Origin: Verrucomicrobiota bacterium
GTDB taxonomy: Bacteria > Verrucomicrobiota > Verrucomicrobiia > Opitutales > Opitutaceae
Length of the DNA: 8,320 bases
Assembly: GCA_023446735.1 (NCBI GenBank)
Contig: JAEXPQ010000051.1
Location: 1-8,320 of the forward strand
Direction of reading: 5' to 3'
A program made the translations under genes and the position numbers. The first letter of the stretch is position 1. The number at the start of each line of letters is the position of its first letter. The notes under the pieces are model-generated. The model did not search any database. It saw only the letters and a program-made list of their open reading frames with translations, and had not been told where the DNA came from. This document shows, one piece after another, positions 4,997 through 8,320 of the stretch.

Positions 4997-7327
4997 TCAC
5001 GACCCTTCCGGTTTCGTGATCTGGAAGGTGTCGAGCACGCCGCGGAAGGAACCGTCGAGATTGAAGGCCATCATTTTCACCGTGCAGGTACGCCCGACGA
5101 CTTCGACCTTCATGTACTGGTTGACGAGGCCGTGGTTGATCGCGCTCGGCTCGTTGCTGAAGCCTCCCACGGTGATATGCGGCCAGTCGTAGACCAGCGG
5201 CTCAGCGGTATCGAGCCAGCTGCCGCCTCCCGTCGTGACGTAATAGACATCGTTCCGGAGGCCGCGTTCATAGCCATGCATATGGCCGCTGAAGAGGACC
5301 GCGACCCCGGCCTGCTCGAGGTACGGCACCAGGCTTGTGCGCAACTCGCTGTTGCCCGTGTTCCAACGCTCGCACCACGGCGGCGTGTGGATGAACGCGA
5401 AGATGAACCGCGCGGCCTTCGCCGCATCCGACGCCAGATCCTCGCGCACCCAGCCGGCGACATCCTCTCCGGCCGTGAAGTAGTCGATACACAAGAAGTG
5501 GCACCCGGCGTAATCGAACGAGTAGCTTCCATTGCCGGCATCCTTCCCCGCGCGATCCTTGCTCGGGAGATCAACGTAACTGCGGATCAACGAGCCTGCG
5601 CCCCCGTCGTGATTCCCCCACGCGACGTAGAAAGGCACACGCGCACCGACGATGCGCACCGGCCGATCGACGAAATACGTCCACACCATGCTCGCGGAGT
5701 TCCCGCTCTCCGCCAGGTCGCCGGTGGTCAACGCCAGGTCGACGTGCTCAGTCTCCACCATGTGCCGCAGGAATGATTTCGTCGGCTCGTCGCGATCCGC
5801 GGGATTGTCGGTGGAGCCTTGGCTGTCGCCCCAGACGCCGAAGGAGAAGTCGACCGTCGCCGCCGGCGCAGTGCGAAACGTCTGGTCCGTCGTGACGGCG
5901 CCGCTGCTGTGCACGCGGTAATGGTAGGTCGTGTCCGGCATGAGCCCGGTGACGACGGCCTTGTGGACAACGGTTCCCGCCGCAGTGCTCGCCGGAACCG
6001 ATACCTGTGCGGTACCGTAGGCGGTGGTCGCACCGAACTCCACGGTGTCCACCACGAGCCGGTCCGTTTCCCACATGAGCGTGACCCCATCCGTCTTCAC
6101 ATTCTGGAGGTACGGCAGGGTGAGGAGCGCGCTGTCGGCCGGGGAGAACCCTCCCAACGCCGCCACCTCGGCATCGCTCAACGCGCGGTCGAAAAGCGCC
6201 AGTTGGCTGAGATCGAGGGGCCGGCGCTCCCCGTCCTCGTCGGCGAAGAGGAGCAGGCGAGAAAGGAGCGCAAAGCGTCCGTCGAGCACACCGGCGGTGC
6301 CACGCAGGACCGGCGCCCCATCGAGGTAGACGTCGTAGCGGTTGCCGTTGTCGACCACGAGCGCCAGCCGGTACCAACGATCGACATCCAGCCCCACCGC
6401 GCTGTAGCCGGCCGTACCGATGCCGAGGCGACCGGAGCTGTTGAGGAAGAGGTCGCCATCGTCGGTGTTGGCCGGAGTGGTCTGTAGAAGACTGTTGAAG
6501 CCGCCAAACGCCGGCACGCGAAGATCCATCAACACCGTCCAGCGATTCACGCGGGTACCACCGCCGTTGGCCGCGATGCCATGGTCGATCCCGAGGAGGT
6601 CGCCGGCGGCAAGGGTGATCGCACCGTCACCCGCCCCGGCGCCGCTGCTTCGTGTCGGGCTTCCCGTTACATTCAACGCCGGACCGAACAGCGACGCATA
6701 CGGAGCAGAAGGATCGTCGAAGGTCCAGAGCCCGACCGGCAGCGGCGAGGGCTGAACGTGGAGAACCATGGCCGAGCTTGTGACGACCCCGCCGGCATTG
6801 CGCACGGTGACCGTGAACACCGCGCCGTCGTCGGCCGCGGTCAACGGCGCCGTCGTGAACGTGCTCGCCGTCGCCCCCGCGATCGCCGTGCCGTTGCGGG
6901 ACCATTGATACGCCAAGGGGCCGGCACCAAAGATATTCGGCGCGAACTTGGCCGTGAAACCCGCGGCCACCGTGCGCTCGGCCAGCGGGACCGCCACACT
7001 CGGCGGCGCGATCGCGACATCGAAGGCCGACACGCGCCAGAACCGCCGCCCCTGCATCCCCGCACCCGAACCAAGGACGACGCGGCTGCCTTCGGTAGCC
7101 GCGCCAACAACCCCATCCGGAAGCGCTATCCAGTCGACCAGATCCGCGCTCGTTTCGACAAAGTAGCGCCGTCCCTCCTCCATCGGCCAGGCGAGCCGCA
7201 GGTCCCCCGCGGGATCGCGGACCAGCCTCGCGTGAAACCCGGCGCCCCCGGCGCCGAAAGCGACCGGGACGAAAAAGAAGACGAGGAGCTGAAACACCAG
7301 TGGAAAGGAGAATGGCTGGGATCGCAT
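4997..7327 (-). CDS. Secreted multidomain metallophosphoesterase (purple-acid-phosphatase-like)
   Basis: A 776-residue exported protein starting at ATG 7327. Residues 1-25 are a Sec signal peptide with a strongly hydrophobic core and likely cleavage near AFG-A. Then come a beta-rich segment with the Y-VE-S-DL--W ... RFWRV pattern (about 30-100); an Ig-like domain (107-191, YQWSRNGTAIAGA); a LamG/concanavalin-like domain (about 199-385); a fibronectin-like domain as in purple acid phosphatases (402-487, LPYLQN ... TTYHYRV); and a calcineurin-like phosphoesterase domain (about 494-690). Metal ligands: Asp501 in GDSQG, Asp537 in TTGDLAE, Asn572-His573 in WGNHD, His647 in IHTPPW, and His682/His684 in SGHMHGYER. 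All expected ligands are present; the first motif is DxQ rather than DxH. The C-terminus has no membrane anchor or PEP-CTERM-like tail, so release into periplasm or medium is likely. Probable role: phosphate release from an extracellular ester; the substrate is unknown. The frame also allows a start at 7402, but the signal peptide fixes 7327. Confidence 0.9.
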   Translation of the reverse strand: MRSQPFSFPLVFQLLVFFFVPVAFGAGGAGFHARLVRDPAGDLRLAWPMEEGRRYFVETSADLVDWIALPDGVVGAATEGSRVVLGSGAGMQGRRFWRVSAFDVAIAPPSVAVPLAERTVAAGFTAKFAPNIFGAGPLAYQWSRNGTAIAGATASTFTTAPLTAADDGAVFTVTVRNAGGVVTSSAMVLHVQPSPLPVGLWTFDDPSAPYASLFGPALNVTGSPTRSSGAGAGDGAITLAAGDLLGIDHGIAANGGGTRVNRWTVLMDLRVPAFGGFNSLLQTTPANTDDGDLFLNSSGRLGIGTAGYSAVGLDVDRWYRLALVVDNGNRYDVYLDGAPVLRGTAGVLDGRFALLSRLLLFADEDGERRPLDLSQLALFDRALSDAEVAALGGFSPADSALLTLPYLQNVKTDGVTLMWETDRLVVDTVEFGATTAYGTAQVSVPASTAAGTVVHKAVVTGLMPDTTYHYRVHSSGAVTTDQTFRTAPAATVDFSFGVWGDSQGSTDNPADRDEPTKSFLRHMVETEHVDLALTTGDLAESGNSASMVWTYFVDRPVRIVGARVPFYVAWGNHDGGAGSLIRSYVDLPSKDRAGKDAGNGSYSFDYAGCHFLCIDYFTAGEDVAGWVREDLASDAAKAARFIFAFIHTPPWCERWNTGNSELRTSLVPYLEQAGVAVLFSGHMHGYERGLRNDVYYVTTGGGSWLDTAEPLVYDWPHITVGGFSNEPSAINHGLVNQYMKVEVVGRTCTVKMMAFNLDGSFRGVLDTFQITKPEGS

Positions 7328-7529
7328 GGCGGGCCGGCGTGGAGGGATCGCAATGGGGCCGACACCCGACCCTCGCGACAAGCCCGGAGCGCCCGCAACC
7401 ACAAGGCCCCACCCAACCTTACCGTCCGTTCACGGCCCGGAGTCCGCCCGCGGCCGGCTGGGGTGAAACGCGGTGCGGAAGTGCGGTCCCGGGGAGGGGA
7501 GGCGGCCCCGGCCTCGAAGAACGTTGGCA

Positions 7530-7550
7530 GGTCCGGTCTCCGACCGAACC
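7530..7550. repeat. Hairpin resembling a degenerate REP (TCC-loop type)
   Basis: The arms GGTCCGGTC (7530-7538) and GACCGAACC (7542-7550) pair over nine positions with one mismatch around the loop TCC. It is preceded by GCAG rather than GTAG. Stem length and loop match the hairpin at 8278-8298, so it may be a decayed REP unit. There is no T-run on either side, so a terminator is unlikely. Confidence 0.45.
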
Positions 7551-7594
7551 TAGCACCGGATCGAACCAACCCGGACGGGAGGAGACCCAACGGT

Positions 7595-7620
7595 GTCCGG
7601 TTCCTGATCACAGGAAGGAC
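7595..7620. other. Inverted repeat TTCCTG-ATCA-CAGGAA with extended stem
   Basis: TTCCTG (7601-7606) and CAGGAA (7611-7616) are a perfect 6-bp inverted repeat around ATCA. After a GG bulge the stem extends with GTCC (7595-7598) and GGAC (7617-7620). It lies about 270 bases upstream of the phosphoesterase start. It could be an operator or an RNA hairpin; neither is shown. Confidence 0.4.
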
Positions 7621-7734
7621 CGATTGAAGGGGGCACGTCGTAACATTCGAAATCGCCCTTCAGGTCCGGAAGATTGCTTTAGGCTGCGGTGTTGCGATGA
7701 CAAGGCCCCCGGCGGTTGAGACACGGCAGGCCAA

Positions 7735-7751
7735 GCGGACGTTACGTCCGC
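7735..7751. other. Perfect 7-bp hairpin downstream of the ACT gene
   Basis: GCGGACG (7735-7741) and CGTCCGC (7745-7751) pair perfectly around TTA. It lies about 50 bases past the ACT gene stop in the direction of transcription. With no following U-run it is not a classical terminator, but it could protect an mRNA 3' end or be a short REP remnant. Confidence 0.45.
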
Positions 7752-7780
7752 GATCAGACGGTAACGGGCAGGCCCTTCCG

Positions 7781-7798
7781 GCGGGGAGAACCTCCCGC
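7781..7798 (-). terminator. Possible 3' hairpin of the ACT gene (weak)
   Basis: Read on the - strand, a GC-rich stem starts three bases after the ACT stop codon: GCGGG-A-G pairs with CCCCGC, with one bulged A. No U-tract follows, so intrinsic termination is doubtful. Confidence 0.25.
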
Positions 7799-7801
7799 AC
7801 C

Positions 7802-8233
7802 TCACGCCTTGAACAGGTCCACCGGCTGGAACACCGCGATGCCGGCGGCGCTCAGCGCGGCGAGGGCTTTGTCGGTGTTGTCGAAGCGGAAGACCATCAC
7901 GGCGGCGGTACCGGGGCGCTCGGCGAAGGCGTACATATACTCCACCGACACGCCGGCCTTCTCGAGGAGCACAAGCACGCCGGCGAGGCCGCCGGGCTTG
8001 TCCGACACCTGGAGGGCGACGACCTCGGTGGTCGTGACCGCGTAGCCGGCGGCGGCGATCGTCGCTCGGGCCCGGTCGACGTCGGGCGTGAGCAGGCGCA
8101 GCAGGCCGAACTCACCGTTGTCGGAGAGCATGAGCGTGCTGAGGTTCACGCCGGCGTCGGCCAGGGTGCGGCAGAGCGCCGAGAGACGGCCGGGGCGGTT
8201 TTCGAGGAAGACGGAAAGCTGGGTGATTTTCAT
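7802..8233 (-). CDS. Tandem ACT-domain protein
   Basis: A 143-residue cytoplasmic protein made of two ACT domains and nothing else. The first (about 1-68) opens with KITQLSVFLENRPGRLSALCRTLADAGVN, and the second (about 71-140) with VVALQVSDKPGGLAGVLVLLEKAGVSVEYMYAF. Both carry the ligand-loop pattern (RPGRL, KPGGL) in which the Gly between strand and helix helps bind a small molecule, usually an amino acid. The pattern matches the stand-alone double-ACT family (COG4747-like), which from memory often sits beside phenylacetate-CoA ligase genes; the upstream neighbour is outside the window, so this cannot be tested here. There is no catalytic domain, so a sensing or regulatory role is inferred. 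The start is ATG 8233-8231, preceded by an A-rich stretch and no Shine-Dalgarno. It ends 474 bp before the phosphoesterase start and so is probably not co-transcribed with it. Confidence 0.9.
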   Translation of the reverse strand: MKITQLSVFLENRPGRLSALCRTLADAGVNLSTLMLSDNGEFGLLRLLTPDVDRARATIAAAGYAVTTTEVVALQVSDKPGGLAGVLVLLEKAGVSVEYMYAFAERPGTAAVMVFRFDNTDKALAALSAAGIAVFQPVDLFKA

Positions 8234-8273
8234 TTTTGGGGTAGAAACTACGGGGTATCGGCGGGCCTACGAG

Positions 8274-8298
8274 GTAGGGACGTTTCTCCGAAACGTCC
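8274..8298 (+). repeat. REP-like unit (family C), upstream of the ACT gene
   Basis: GTAG head (8274-8277) followed by a perfect nine-pair stem GGACGTTTC / GAAACGTCC around the loop TCC. The head-plus-hairpin plan is that of a REP, but the stem sequence differs from both families above. A small palindrome CCTAC-GAG-GTAGG (8266-8278) overlaps its head, so an inverted partner may have been there. A run of seven G (8301-8307) follows. It lies about 40 bases upstream of the ACT start, in the presumed promoter or leader of that gene. Confidence 0.65.
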
Positions 8299-8320
8299 GC
8301 GGGGGGGTGGGAGGAAACCC

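Larger units (their letters stand above)
7328..7801. other. Gene-free spacer rich in inverted repeats, upstream of the phosphoesterase
   Basis: This 474-base stretch lies between the phosphoesterase start and the end of the ACT gene, both on the - strand, so it should hold the phosphoesterase promoter and leader. No open frame in it resembles a protein. It carries several inverted repeats, listed separately (7530-7550, 7595-7620, 7735-7751, 7781-7798). A longer one pairs GGACC-GATT-GAAGGG (7617-7631) with CCCTTC-A-GGTCC (7656-7667). I see no confident -35/-10 pair. Confidence 0.6.

Noticed and set aside
6581..7627. A 348-codon + strand open frame opposite the phosphoesterase gene.
   Set aside because: It is an Arg/Pro-rich antisense shadow of a gene whose own frame shows a full set of domains and metal ligands.
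7608..7805. A 65-codon - strand open frame between the ACT and phosphoesterase genes.
   Set aside because: It overlaps the ACT stop codon, runs through several inverted repeats and has no recognisable composition or motif.

Overview
The window is a high-GC bacterial chromosome segment, about two-thirds G+C by eye. The gene content suggests the PVC group, most likely a verrucomicrobium of the Opitutaceae type. It has a eukaryotic-like UDPGP-family pyrophosphorylase next to a phospho-sugar mutase. It has a large secreted protein with an Ig-like domain and the Y-VE-S-DL--W ... RFWRV beta-rich motif that I associate with verrucomicrobial exported proteins. It also has several families of GTAG-headed hairpin repeats. 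The lineage is inferred from these features; no rRNA or other marker is present.

Layout. 1-1699 (-) is a phospho-sugar mutase cut by the left edge. 1700-1821 is an intercistronic gap holding a perfect 23-bp inverted repeat, read as a REPIN (two REP units in inverted orientation). 1822-3243 (-) is a UDPGP-family uridylyltransferase, transcribed ahead of the mutase. 3335-4151 is a mobile-type module: a REP-associated tyrosine transposase (RAYT, HUH/Y1 family) on the + strand, with three copies of one REP family on each side. 4253-4849 (-) is a DJ-1/PfpI family protein. 4997-7327 (-) is a secreted multidomain calcineurin-like metallophosphoesterase. 7328-7801 is a gene-poor, hairpin-rich spacer. 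7802-8233 (-) is a protein made of two ACT domains. 8234-8320 holds another GTAG-headed hairpin.

How the parts relate. The mutase and the UDPGP protein probably form one unit making a nucleotide sugar from a hexose phosphate. The RAYT and its six flanking hairpins form a self-contained unit and are the most interesting feature here. The REPIN at 1751-1807 has a different sequence, so its RAYT should lie elsewhere. The DJ-1 protein, phosphoesterase and ACT protein look like independent genes. Every gene except the RAYT is on the - strand. None of the six chosen starts has a recognisable Shine-Dalgarno sequence. I found no tRNA, rRNA, CRISPR array, prophage or defence locus.
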